Shown: one piece after another, positions 1 through 5,728 of the stretch
Numbering within the stretch: position 1 is the stretch's first letter
Layout: each line of letters opens with the position of its first letter
From: a virus
DNA: 23,294 nt
Reading direction: 5' to 3' (one strand)
IMG/VR virus record: IMGVR_UViG_3300020733_000823
Location: 1-23,294 of that record
Position numbers and translations under genes: made by a program
The notes under the pieces: generated by a model
Database searches by the model: none
The model's input: the letters and a program-made list of their open reading frames with translations, nothing else
Told to the model about the DNA's origin: nothing

Positions 1-107
1 ATATGACTGTTATTATGGAAAACGGAAAAGAAATATCTCGCACTTATCAAGATAACAGAATTAAAATTGACTACTACAGTCCAACTTTTTACCCAGGAAC
101 AAAATAA
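1..107 (+). CDS. 3' end of an unidentified gene (or a 34-residue ORF)
   Basis: An open frame runs from the window edge to a TAA at 105-107. The first ATG visible in it, at position 3, would give a 34-residue peptide ending in SPTFYPGTK. The stop is followed immediately by the nrdB start codon, so the two are almost certainly co-transcribed. The frame is open to the left edge, so this is probably the C-terminus of a longer gene. I do not recognise it; it does not look like the cysteine-containing tail of NrdA. Confidence 0.45.
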   Translation, partial: MTVIMENGKEISRTYQDNRIKIDYYSPTFYPGTK

Positions 108-1220
108 ATGTCAAAAGAACAATACAACCTAAAGACAAAAACAGACTATCTTAAACGTAAGATGTTTTTAGATCCAGAAGGGCCAGTAACTATTCAACGT
201 TTTGAAGAAGTACGTTATCCTAAAATTGCAGACTTCGAAGCGACAGCCCGAGGCTTCTTCTGGCAGCCTGAAGAGATTAGTCTTAGTAAAGATGCTAATG
301 ACTTTAAAGATGCCTCAGATGCCATTCGACATATCTTTACTAGTAATCTACTTCGTCAGACTGCTTTAGATAGTCTGCAAGGTCGTGGACCTAGTCAGAT
401 CTTTACTCCGGTTGTTAGTTTACCAGAATTAGAAGCTCTAGTTTATAATTGGACATTCTACGAAACCAACATCCACAGTAAAAGTTACAGTCACATTATT
501 CGTAACATCTACAATGTTCCTAAGGATGTATTCAACACTATCCATGATACAGAAGAGATTGTCAGTATGGCATCTAGTGTTGGCAAGTACTATGATGACT
601 TGCACAGATTAAATTGTTTTAAAGAAATCGCTGACCCAACAAAAGAAACAGTATTAGAAACAGCGCACATTAAAGCAATTTGGTTAGCCTTACACGCTAG
701 CTATGCTCTTGAAGCCTTCCGCTTTATGGTCAGTTTTGCAACAAGTTTGGCTATGGTAGAGAACAAGATTTTTATTGGCAATGGTAACATTATCAGCTTG
801 ATCCTACAGGATGAATTGCTACACAAAGGTTGGACAGCCTACTTGATCAATCAAGTTATCAAAGAAGATCCACGTTTTGTCGAAGCCAAACTAGAGTGCG
901 AACAAGAGGTATATAATTTATATATGGATGTTATCCGCGAAGAAAAAGAGTGGGCTGATTACTTGTTTATTAAAGGACCTGTAATTGGTCTTAACGCTAA
1001 TATTCTAAAAGACTTTGTAGATTATACAGCAGTGAATGCTCTTAAAGATATTGGTATTAAGTATCAAAATCCTGCTCCAAAAACTACACCAATTCCGTGG
1101 TTCAACAAGCATGTAAACACATCAAACAAACAGACAGCACTACAGGAAAACGAGTCAACAAACTATGTTATCGGTGTTATGTCCGATGCGGTTGACTACG
1201 ATGAACTGCCGATAGTATAA
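108..1220 (+). CDS. nrdB: Class I ribonucleotide reductase, small (R2) subunit
   Basis: R2 subunit, which houses the diiron-tyrosyl radical cofactor and works with NrdA to make dNTPs in the cytoplasm. Its 370 residues match the usual length (E. coli 376, from memory). By alignment to E. coli R2, the metal ligands are D88 (LDSLQGR), E119, H123, E202 (LEAFRF), E236 and H239 (QDELLH). The radical tyrosine is Y127 in the block SKSYSHIIRNIY. The acidic tail ending DYDELPIV is the expected docking peptide for NrdA. The ATG directly follows the upstream stop. A 2OG oxygenase and a glutaredoxin (a likely electron donor) follow. One oddity: E119 and H123 are separated by three residues (ETNIH), where E. 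coli and T4 have two (ETIH). Confidence 0.95.
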   Translation: MSKEQYNLKTKTDYLKRKMFLDPEGPVTIQRFEEVRYPKIADFEATARGFFWQPEEISLSKDANDFKDASDAIRHIFTSNLLRQTALDSLQGRGPSQIFTPVVSLPELEALVYNWTFYETNIHSKSYSHIIRNIYNVPKDVFNTIHDTEEIVSMASSVGKYYDDLHRLNCFKEIADPTKETVLETAHIKAIWLALHASYALEAFRFMVSFATSLAMVENKIFIGNGNIISLILQDELLHKGWTAYLINQVIKEDPRFVEAKLECEQEVYNLYMDVIREEKEWADYLFIKGPVIGLNANILKDFVDYTAVNALKDIGIKYQNPAPKTTPIPWFNKHVNTSNKQTALQENESTNYVIGVMSDAVDYDELPIV

Positions 1221-1227
1221 TGAACGC

Positions 1228-1773
1228 ATGAAAGAATTCCAGATTTATGACAATCTAATTGACCAAGAAATGGTAAACTTGTTTTACAACTTTACTATAG
1301 AATCTAAAAATTGGTTTTACGGTCGTTCGGCTTCCCCCGGCGATGCTCGTTTTTGGGGACAAATATTATACTTAAATCCAGGCCCTCGTAATTTTTTTGT
1401 AGACTATCTAGAAGCAAAATTTAAAACAGTAAGCGGATTAAACTTTGTTACACAAACTGCCGATCTTAATGGGCAAACAAGTGGTCAACCTGGTGGGTTC
1501 CATCGTGATGTACATACACACGGCAGAGTAACTACTGACGGAGTACCATTCGCTGACAGATTTTTAACACTGATATACTATGTAAATTCAACATGGGATG
1601 ATCCTAGAGGATCGACTATATTGGAGAAACCTGGCGGCATCAGAGAAGAAGTTAAATTTGTACCAGGACGTGTTCTAGTGTTTCCAAGTGCTTGGTTACA
1701 CTATGGGGATTGTCCAGAAAGTAGTGATTTATTAAGAATCACCTGCGCACTTAAATTGGAAATTATAGAATGA
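1228..1773 (+). CDS. 2OG-Fe(II) dioxygenase family protein
   Basis: A 181-residue protein with the double-stranded beta-helix metal site of 2-oxoglutarate/Fe(II) oxygenases. The HxD motif is in GGFHRDVHTHGR (about residues 90-101). The distal His is in FPSAWLHYGDCP (about residues 151-162), followed by the arginine of LLRITCAL that would bind 2-oxoglutarate. Related short oxygenases are common in T4-like aquatic phages; substrates are mostly unknown, with protein, lipid or nucleobase hydroxylation all possible. It starts 7 nt after nrdB, and its stop overlaps the glutaredoxin start (ATGA at 1770-1773), so it belongs to the nrdB operon. Family is confident; substrate unknown. Confidence 0.8.
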   Translation: MKEFQIYDNLIDQEMVNLFYNFTIESKNWFYGRSASPGDARFWGQILYLNPGPRNFFVDYLEAKFKTVSGLNFVTQTADLNGQTSGQPGGFHRDVHTHGRVTTDGVPFADRFLTLIYYVNSTWDDPRGSTILEKPGGIREEVKFVPGRVLVFPSAWLHYGDCPESSDLLRITCALKLEIIE

Positions 1774-1997
1774 AAGCAACAGTATGGAGCAAGAATGCCT
1801 GCCCGTTTTGCGTACAAGCAAAGGCATTGTTAGAAATGAAAGGTATTGAATATGAAGAACGTAATGTTCAAAAAGATTGGACCAAAGAACAGCTATTAGA
1901 AGCTGTGCCTACAGCCAGAACTTTACCACAGATATTTTTAGACGATAATTACATAGGCGGTTTTACAGAATTAAAAAAATACTTTGAAAAGGGATAG
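1770..1997 (+). CDS. Glutaredoxin
   Basis: A 75-residue thioredoxin-fold protein with the dithiol active site CPFC (residues 11-14), the cis-proline region TLPQIF and the GGFTEL glutathione-binding segment, all classic for glutaredoxins. It probably supplies electrons to the ribonucleotide reductase whose small subunit lies two genes upstream, as phage NrdC-type glutaredoxins do in T4. The ATG overlaps the stop of the oxygenase gene by 4 nt, indicating translational coupling. The small size is normal for phage glutaredoxins. I leave the symbol empty because sequence alone does not separate NrdC from a general Grx. Confidence 0.9.
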   Translation: MKATVWSKNACPFCVQAKALLEMKGIEYEERNVQKDWTKEQLLEAVPTARTLPQIFLDDNYIGGFTELKKYFEKG

Positions 1998-1998
1998 T

Positions 1999-2289
1999 AT
2001 GTTAATAGATAAAGGTGTATCAGCAGGAGAAGTAGTTACTCTTAAACTTACAAGTGGTGAAGAGATTGTAGCTAAAATGGTAGAAGAAGCTCCAACTTAC
2101 TACAAGTTATCAAAGCCAATGGTAATCGGTATGGGACAAAAAGGCCCAGGACTAATGCCATATTTGTTTACAGTTAGCCCAGACAAAGATGTTAAGTTGC
2201 TCAAAACTACAGTAACAGTAGCAGAGCCAACTGATGCAGAATTTGCAAAACAGTTTTTAGAATCAACAAGCGGTATTAAATTGGTATAA
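1999..2289 (+). CDS. Sm-like small conserved phage protein
   Basis: A 96-residue protein beginning MLIDKG; the ATG at 1999 lies one base after the glutaredoxin stop and is preceded by AAGGGA. The segment EVVTLKLTSGEEIVAKMVEE (about residues 11-30) has the strand pattern and the LxxGxEIxG/A signature of an Sm/LSm-like beta barrel, and similar short proteins occur in T4-like aquatic phages. If it is an Sm fold, RNA binding is plausible, but nothing in the sequence proves it. It is the last gene of the nrdB group before a gene with its own strong ribosome site. Confidence 0.6.
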   Translation: MLIDKGVSAGEVVTLKLTSGEEIVAKMVEEAPTYYKLSKPMVIGMGQKGPGLMPYLFTVSPDKDVKLLKTTVTVAEPTDAEFAKQFLESTSGIKLV

Positions 2290-2314
2290 GTATTAGTATA
2301 CCATTGGAGGTAGT

Positions 2315-2626
2315 GTGAAAAAGTTACTATTTGCATGTGTGTTATTACTAATTGCCGGAACTGTGCATGCCGAACGTTGGCGACATGGTGGCGGAGCATA
2401 CTACTATCATCCGGGCTATGGTTGGGCAGTTCCAGCTGTGGTCGGTGGGGTCATTGTCTACGAAGCTACTCGCCCACCTGTTGTAATTCAACAACAGCCA
2501 GTTTATATTCAGCAACAAAATCCTCCAATATACCCGCCAGTCTATCCAGCACCTGCAGGATACCATTGGGAAGCACTAGTAGATGCTAGTTGTAATTGCT
2601 ATAGAGCTGTTCTAGTTCCAAATTAA
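2315..2626 (+). CDS. Small exported Gly/Tyr/Pro-rich protein
   Basis: Starts at GTG 2315, with GGAGG at 2306-2310 giving good spacing. The first about 20 residues form a clear Sec signal peptide (MKKLLFACVLLLIAGTVHA, cleavage predicted before ERW). The mature protein is about 84 residues: a Gly/Tyr/His-rich segment, a hydrophobic patch (VPAVVGGVIVYEA), then a Gln/Pro/Tyr-rich stretch and a C-terminal domain with two cysteines (SCNCY). It resembles small periplasmic glycine-rich or YXWxxP-type proteins of proteobacteria rather than a known phage family. A lysis accessory or envelope-modifying role is possible. Function unknown. Confidence 0.65.
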   Translation: MKKLLFACVLLLIAGTVHAERWRHGGGAYYYHPGYGWAVPAVVGGVIVYEATRPPVVIQQQPVYIQQQNPPIYPPVYPAPAGYHWEALVDASCNCYRAVLVPN

Positions 2627-2627
2627 A

Positions 2628-2792
2628 ATGAAATACCTGTATACATTTATCATTTTAATTAGTATATCCACAGCATCGGCTGCAGGGCTTGGTAATATAT
2701 TCAACGATTTAAAAAAACCGGTGCAACAACCACATCCAACTCCTCAACCCCCGCAGGCACCTAAACCACCTCAACCTCCGGTAAAGAAATAA
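2628..2792 (+). CDS. Tiny exported proline-rich protein (54 aa)
   Basis: A short ORF, ATG 2628 to TAA 2790-2792, lying exactly between two tightly spaced genes. Residues 1-18 are a signal peptide (MKYLYTFIILISISTASA). The remaining 36 residues are mostly a Pro/Gln/Lys tail (repeats like PQPPQAPKPPQPP). It starts one base after the previous stop and ends one base before the iscU ATG, so the spacing supports a real gene. A proline-rich periplasmic spacer could span or touch the cell wall, as in spanin-like proteins, but there is no lipobox. Function unknown. Confidence 0.6.
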   Translation: MKYLYTFIILISISTASAAGLGNIFNDLKKPVQQPHPTPQPPQAPKPPQPPVKK

Positions 2793-2793
2793 T

Positions 2794-3177
2794 ATGGCCT
2801 ATAGCGATAAAGTTTTGGATCACTACGAAAACCCACGTAATGTAGGAAGTTTGGATAAAAATAGTCCAAATGTAGGTACCGGTATGGTTGGTGCCCCGGC
2901 ATGTGGGGATGTAATGAAATTACAGATAGAGGTTAATGATGAAGGGATTATTACAGACGCCAAATTTAAAACCTACGGCTGCGGATCTGCTATTGCGTCG
3001 TCTTCGCTGGTCACGACGTGGCTCCAAGGTAAAACGCTCGACCAAGCTTCAGAAATTAAAAACTCACAAATTGCTGAAGAATTGGCCCTACCCCCGGTTA
3101 AAATCCACTGCTCGATATTGGCCGAAGATGCAGTCAAGGCGGCTATAAATGATTACCGTAACAAACGCAGCCAGTAA
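2794..3177 (+). CDS. iscU: IscU-type iron-sulfur cluster scaffold
   Basis: IscU assembles [2Fe-2S] clusters from sulfur delivered by the cysteine desulfurase IscS. The 127-residue sequence keeps all three ligand cysteines at the same numbers as E. coli: C37 in PACGDV, C63 in YGCGSA and C106 in KIHCS, plus D39. It also keeps LPPVK at 99-103, the peptide that recruits the Hsp70 chaperone HscA in bacteria. It overlaps iscA by 29 nt, so the two are coupled. No iscS, hscA or hscB is in the window, so host IscS is presumably used. The phage DnaK encoded at 9035 is a generic Hsp70. Identification is very secure. Confidence 0.95.
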   Translation: MAYSDKVLDHYENPRNVGSLDKNSPNVGTGMVGAPACGDVMKLQIEVNDEGIITDAKFKTYGCGSAIASSSLVTTWLQGKTLDQASEIKNSQIAEELALPPVKIHCSILAEDAVKAAINDYRNKRSQ

Positions 3178-3469
3178 AAAAATTAAAGAAAATCTTGCCA
3201 AACGTGGCAAGGGCATTGGTATCCGTGTGGGCATACGAACTACAGGGTGTTCTGGGCTTGCTTATGTATTAGAATATGTGGATACCTCATGGGACGGATC
3301 TGTTGCGTTCCCACAACAGAAATTTGGTATTTTGGTAGATCAAAAAGACCTACCTTATCTTGACGGTCTTGAAATAGACTATGTACGTCAAGGGCTCAAC
3401 GAAGGATTCGAATTCAAAAATCCTCAAGAAAAAGATCGATGCGGTTGCGGAGAATCATTTCGAGTTTGA
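3149..3469 (+). CDS. iscA: IscA/ErpA-type A-type Fe-S carrier
   Basis: A-type carrier that receives and delivers Fe-S clusters. The 106-residue protein has the three conserved cysteines, C34 (TTGCSGLAY), C98 and C100 (RCGCGESF), equivalent to C35, C99 and C101 of E. coli IscA. The ATG at 3149 lies inside the end of iscU, a 29-nt overlap that signals translational coupling. Likely clients include the iron enzymes of this region or host Fe-S proteins needed during infection, such as ferredoxin for the bilin reductase; this is inference. The stop codon overlaps the -35 box of the next promoter. IscA versus ErpA cannot be separated by eye. Confidence 0.92.
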   Translation: MITVTNAASKKIKENLAKRGKGIGIRVGIRTTGCSGLAYVLEYVDTSWDGSVAFPQQKFGILVDQKDLPYLDGLEIDYVRQGLNEGFEFKNPQEKDRCGCGESFRV

Positions 3470-3494
3470 CAAAATCCAAAATTGATTGTATAAT
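3466..3494 (+). promoter_or_regulatory. Consensus sigma70 promoter
   Basis: TTGACA at 3466-3471, a 17-bp spacer and TATAAT at 3489-3494: a perfect bacterial vegetative promoter. It overlaps the iscA stop and reads into the gene at 3531. A 16-bp perfect palindrome (3490-3505, centred on AGTACT) covers the -10 and the predicted start point, consistent with an operator. Confidence 0.85.
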
Positions 3495-3505
3495 AGTACT
3501 ATTAT
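3490..3505. promoter_or_regulatory. 16-bp palindrome over the -10/+1 region, putative operator
   Basis: ATAATAGTACTATTAT is its own reverse complement. It lies on the -10 hexamer and the expected transcription start, where a bound dimer would block RNA polymerase. The regulator is not identifiable from this window. Confidence 0.5.
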
Positions 3506-3530
3506 TAACAATTAGGAGTTGCGATTGTCA

Positions 3531-3914
3531 ATGCATATGGAAGGTCCTTGGTTAAGTACCACAGGCAAACAAAAAGGTAAGAAAAAATGGGCTAGTTCCG
3601 AAGCCAAGCGTAAGGCAGAAAAACTAGAAGCCGATTGGAAAGAGTTACTCAAACAGCAAGGTATTGAGCAACAGGAACGCCGCCGCCAGCGTGCATTATC
3701 TAGCGAGGCATTAAGTGTATCACCACTTAGATTCCGGGGATCAGACCTGCCCCGGATCGAAAGCCGCGACACTGGTTGGGTGGCTTGTACTAAGGGCGCT
3801 GACAAAATCTACACCGGAACCAAAGTTAAGGGCATCGGAACCATGCATAAAAGCAATGCAGTGCCTATTTTTAGTGATGATGAGGCTGTTGATATTTCCA
3901 AAATGCGGAGATAA
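3531..3914 (+). CDS. Conserved phage protein of unknown function (GPWLSTTGK family)
   Basis: A 127-residue basic protein if started at ATG 3531. AGGAG at 3514-3518 is 12 nt from this ATG and only 6 nt from an in-frame TTG at 3525, so the start may be the TTG (129 residues). It begins MHMEGPWLSTTGK, has a Lys/Glu-rich helical segment (about residues 15-55) and ends with the conserved-looking block GIGTMHKSNAVPIF followed by an acidic patch and MRR. I recall similar proteins in T4-like environmental phages but know no function. It is directly driven by the consensus sigma70 promoter at 3466, which suggests early or middle expression. Confidence 0.75.
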   Translation: MHMEGPWLSTTGKQKGKKKWASSEAKRKAEKLEADWKELLKQQGIEQQERRRQRALSSEALSVSPLRFRGSDLPRIESRDTGWVACTKGADKIYTGTKVKGIGTMHKSNAVPIFSDDEAVDISKMRR

Positions 3915-3917
3915 ATA
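3910..3917 (+). promoter_or_regulatory. Late-type promoter box GATAAATA
   Basis: GATAAATA matches T4 late promoter TATAAATA at seven of eight positions. It overlaps the end of the previous gene and would start a transcript around 3923, giving a leader of about 165 nt before the lysin start. The same G-preceded box recurs at 5007, 8969 and 20397. Confidence 0.6.
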
Positions 3918-3973
3918 GTGCCCATTCATAATAATAGTATATTACCCCAGACAACAGAGGATAACTATATATT

Positions 3974-3995
3974 GTCCCCTAAGGGTTTAGGGGAC
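3974..3995 (+). other. Strong hairpin in the lysin leader
   Basis: GTCCCCTAA (3974-3982) pairs perfectly with TTAGGGGAC (3987-3995) around a 4-nt GGGT loop. No T-run follows, so it is not an ordinary terminator. It lies about 50 nt into the predicted late transcript and 94 nt before the lysin ATG. This 3918-4088 leader holds no convincing gene: the frame is open from a GTG at 3918, but the SD and signal-anchor both point to ATG 4089. Confidence 0.6.
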
Positions 3996-4088
3996 GTAAG
4001 TAGTAAGGCTAACTTTTATAGGAGAAATAAACACAGCCGAATTAATGATGGTACTAGCGATACCTCATCCAGCGTAAAGGAGAAAAAA

Positions 4089-4619
4089 ATGATACGCATT
4101 ATCAAAACAGTAGTAAGCGTGATTGCATTAAGTATTATTGCAACCGTGACATACAATGCAATAACGATCAAATTTGATCATCTCAAGGCTGCAAGACAGG
4201 AAACAAGTCCTGTGACAGCAAAAGTAAGGCAAACACAATTAGATTGCCTAGCCAGAAATATATACCATGAAGCAGGAAATGAGCCATTTGAAGGCAAAGT
4301 AGCCGTTGCTCAAGTCACGATTAATCGTGCAGAAAGTGGAGAATTCCCATCTGACATCTGCGGCGTGGTTTATCAAAAAAATGTTGTGTACGAAAAGGTA
4401 CTGTGCCAGTTCAGCTGGTATTGTACAGGTCCGGGTGCTATGAAGCCCATGAATGGTCCTGTGTACACAGAATCAATGGAAGTAGCCAAAAAAGTCCTGC
4501 TAGAAGGATTCCGGCTTCCAGATTTAAAGAACGCCCTATATTTCCATGGGGATTATATTCAACCAGGCTGGAACAAAAAGCCAGTGGCCAAAATTGGTCG
4601 TCATATTTTTTACAACTAG
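4089..4619 (+). CDS. SleB/CwlJ-type cell wall hydrolase (probable phage lysin)
   Basis: Start chosen at ATG 4089 because AAGGAG (4077-4082) lies 6 nt upstream and translation from there gives an N-terminal hydrophobic segment (residues 5-22), a signal peptide or signal anchor. The 176-residue protein then has the Hydrolase_2 signature: IYHEAGNEPFEGK with the probable catalytic glutamate E61, followed by VAQVTINR, FSWYCTG and a C-terminal ALYFHGDY block. This family cleaves peptidoglycan glycan strands, is best known from Bacillus spores, and is also used as phage endolysin. The next gene encodes a three-TM holin-like protein, supporting a lysis cassette. A signal-anchor (SAR) release mode is possible but unproven. 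Confidence 0.82.
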   Translation: MIRIIKTVVSVIALSIIATVTYNAITIKFDHLKAARQETSPVTAKVRQTQLDCLARNIYHEAGNEPFEGKVAVAQVTINRAESGEFPSDICGVVYQKNVVYEKVLCQFSWYCTGPGAMKPMNGPVYTESMEVAKKVLLEGFRLPDLKNALYFHGDYIQPGWNKKPVAKIGRHIFYN

Positions 4620-4627
4620 AGGTTTAA

Positions 4628-4963
4628 ATGAACGCAACTGTACTTAAGAAATTTGCCCGTGAACTACTTGACCTAGATCTATGGGTTAAAAACATCAAAG
4701 AACATTTTCCACATATTTCAGCGGAAACTGCCGGCTGGTGCGCTGTGGTGTTACTGCACCTAGCCACTGTACCTACAGAGATTGCTGTTCTTACAGGGCT
4801 AACCGAAAAAATGCCTCCTGTAGACATGGTCCTGTTTAGTTGGGCTGGCTTGTTCTTGTTTTTTATAAAAGCCACAATCCAAAAGGATTTATTGAACATT
4901 GTAACCATTGGTTTTGGCTTTTTCATCCAGGCCTGTTTAATGGCTCTAATCGTGTTTAAATAA
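4628..4963 (+). CDS. Holin-like small membrane protein
   Basis: A 111-residue protein with an amphipathic N-terminus and three predicted membrane segments: about 36-57 (AGWCAVVLLHLA...), 67-84 (MVLFSWAGLFLFF) and 88-110 (LLNIVTIGFGFF...). The ATG at 4628 follows the lysin stop by 8 nt, with GAGG close upstream. Size, topology and its place beside a cell-wall hydrolase fit a holin that permeabilises or depolarises the inner membrane. Holins share little sequence, so the call rests on context. A hairpin and a late-type promoter follow, so this is the end of the lysis unit. Confidence 0.6.
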   Translation: MNATVLKKFARELLDLDLWVKNIKEHFPHISAETAGWCAVVLLHLATVPTEIAVLTGLTEKMPPVDMVLFSWAGLFLFFIKATIQKDLLNIVTIGFGFFIQACLMALIVFK

Positions 4964-4971
4964 TCAAATCT

Positions 4972-4998
4972 GCCTCTGAGTTTATTCTGCTTAGAGGC
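4972..4998 (+). terminator. Hairpin ending the lysis unit
   Basis: GCCTCTGAG (4972-4980) pairs with CTTAGAGGC (4990-4998) with one G-T pair and a 9-nt loop. Only GGTTT follows, so termination may be inefficient. It lies 9 nt after the holin-like stop and 9 nt before the next late-type promoter. Confidence 0.6.
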
Positions 4999-5006
4999 GG
5001 TTTGCT

Positions 5007-5014
5007 GATAAATA
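5007..5014 (+). promoter_or_regulatory. Late-type promoter box GATAAATA
   Basis: GATAAATA between a terminator-like hairpin and a strong ribosome site (AGGAG, 5026-5030). Its isolation between transcription units makes it one of the best late promoter candidates here. It should start RNA near 5020, a 20-nt leader. Confidence 0.7.
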
Positions 5015-5039
5015 CATGATAATTTAGGAGCATGGACAA

Positions 5040-5708
5040 ATGCCATCAGGATATCAACAAAACCCAAATCAGTTAGATACAACACTCTACAGAGTTACAA
5101 TTACTCAAAGTGGCGGTACAGCTACTTGGACAACAGCTGGCCAAACTGCTGGCGGTGTAAACCCATACGATTGGGGTGCTTACACAACATTGCCATCAAG
5201 TGCAACCAATGCTCTTAATTTAGCACAGGGTAATGTACGTTGGTTATCTATTGTTGAAGAATTGAGCAAACTAGCTGATTGCCGTATTTACGATATGACT
5301 ATCAATTTTGGCAGCGGCGCAACTAGCGGACTACCTGCTAGCCCAAATGCTAATACAGTAGTTACAAGCCTAGCATTTGATGTTGCTTACGATCGTGATT
5401 CATTCATCCTTCCTGGTTACCAAAAAATCCTATTGTCTGAAAACGCATCAAACACTTCATTCGTTGGCTATGGCGGTGGATCAAACTACGTTACTACAAC
5501 AGCACAAGCTATTCGTGAACTAGTTACACGTGCTATCATCCGCGGTACAACAGTATCAAATGGCTGGTACAAAACTCATCGCGTTTACAATCCAACTACT
5601 AGTGACGACACAGAAACCAAAGTGTACGTACAACAGCCTGATGTACCTGCAAACATTTGGGCAGATATCGGCGTAACTCAAGTAGCAGACTCATTGACAG
5701 GTAGTTAA
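5040..5708 (+). CDS. Probable virion (structural) protein, late expressed
   Basis: A 222-residue protein rich in Thr, Ser, Gly and Asn, with predicted beta structure and no signal peptide or membrane segment. It starts MPSGYQQNPNQLD at ATG 5040, 9 nt after AGGAG. It has its own late-type promoter and an isolated position after the hairpin at 4972, the pattern of a highly expressed structural gene. Composition and context suggest a capsid-decoration, fibre or other virion protein. I cannot name the family. One cysteine is present (LADCRIYDM). Function is inference from regulation and composition. Confidence 0.55.
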   Translation: MPSGYQQNPNQLDTTLYRVTITQSGGTATWTTAGQTAGGVNPYDWGAYTTLPSSATNALNLAQGNVRWLSIVEELSKLADCRIYDMTINFGSGATSGLPASPNANTVVTSLAFDVAYDRDSFILPGYQKILLSENASNTSFVGYGGGSNYVTTTAQAIRELVTRAIIRGTTVSNGWYKTHRVYNPTTSDDTETKVYVQQPDVPANIWADIGVTQVADSLTGS

Positions 5709-5728
5709 TATTAGTGTAAACTTATAGG

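Noticed and set aside
5694-5722. TTGACA followed 17 bp later by TAAACT upstream of the membrane-protein gene
   Set aside because: The -35 match is perfect but lies in coding sequence, and the -10 matches only four of six bases; not enough to call a promoter.
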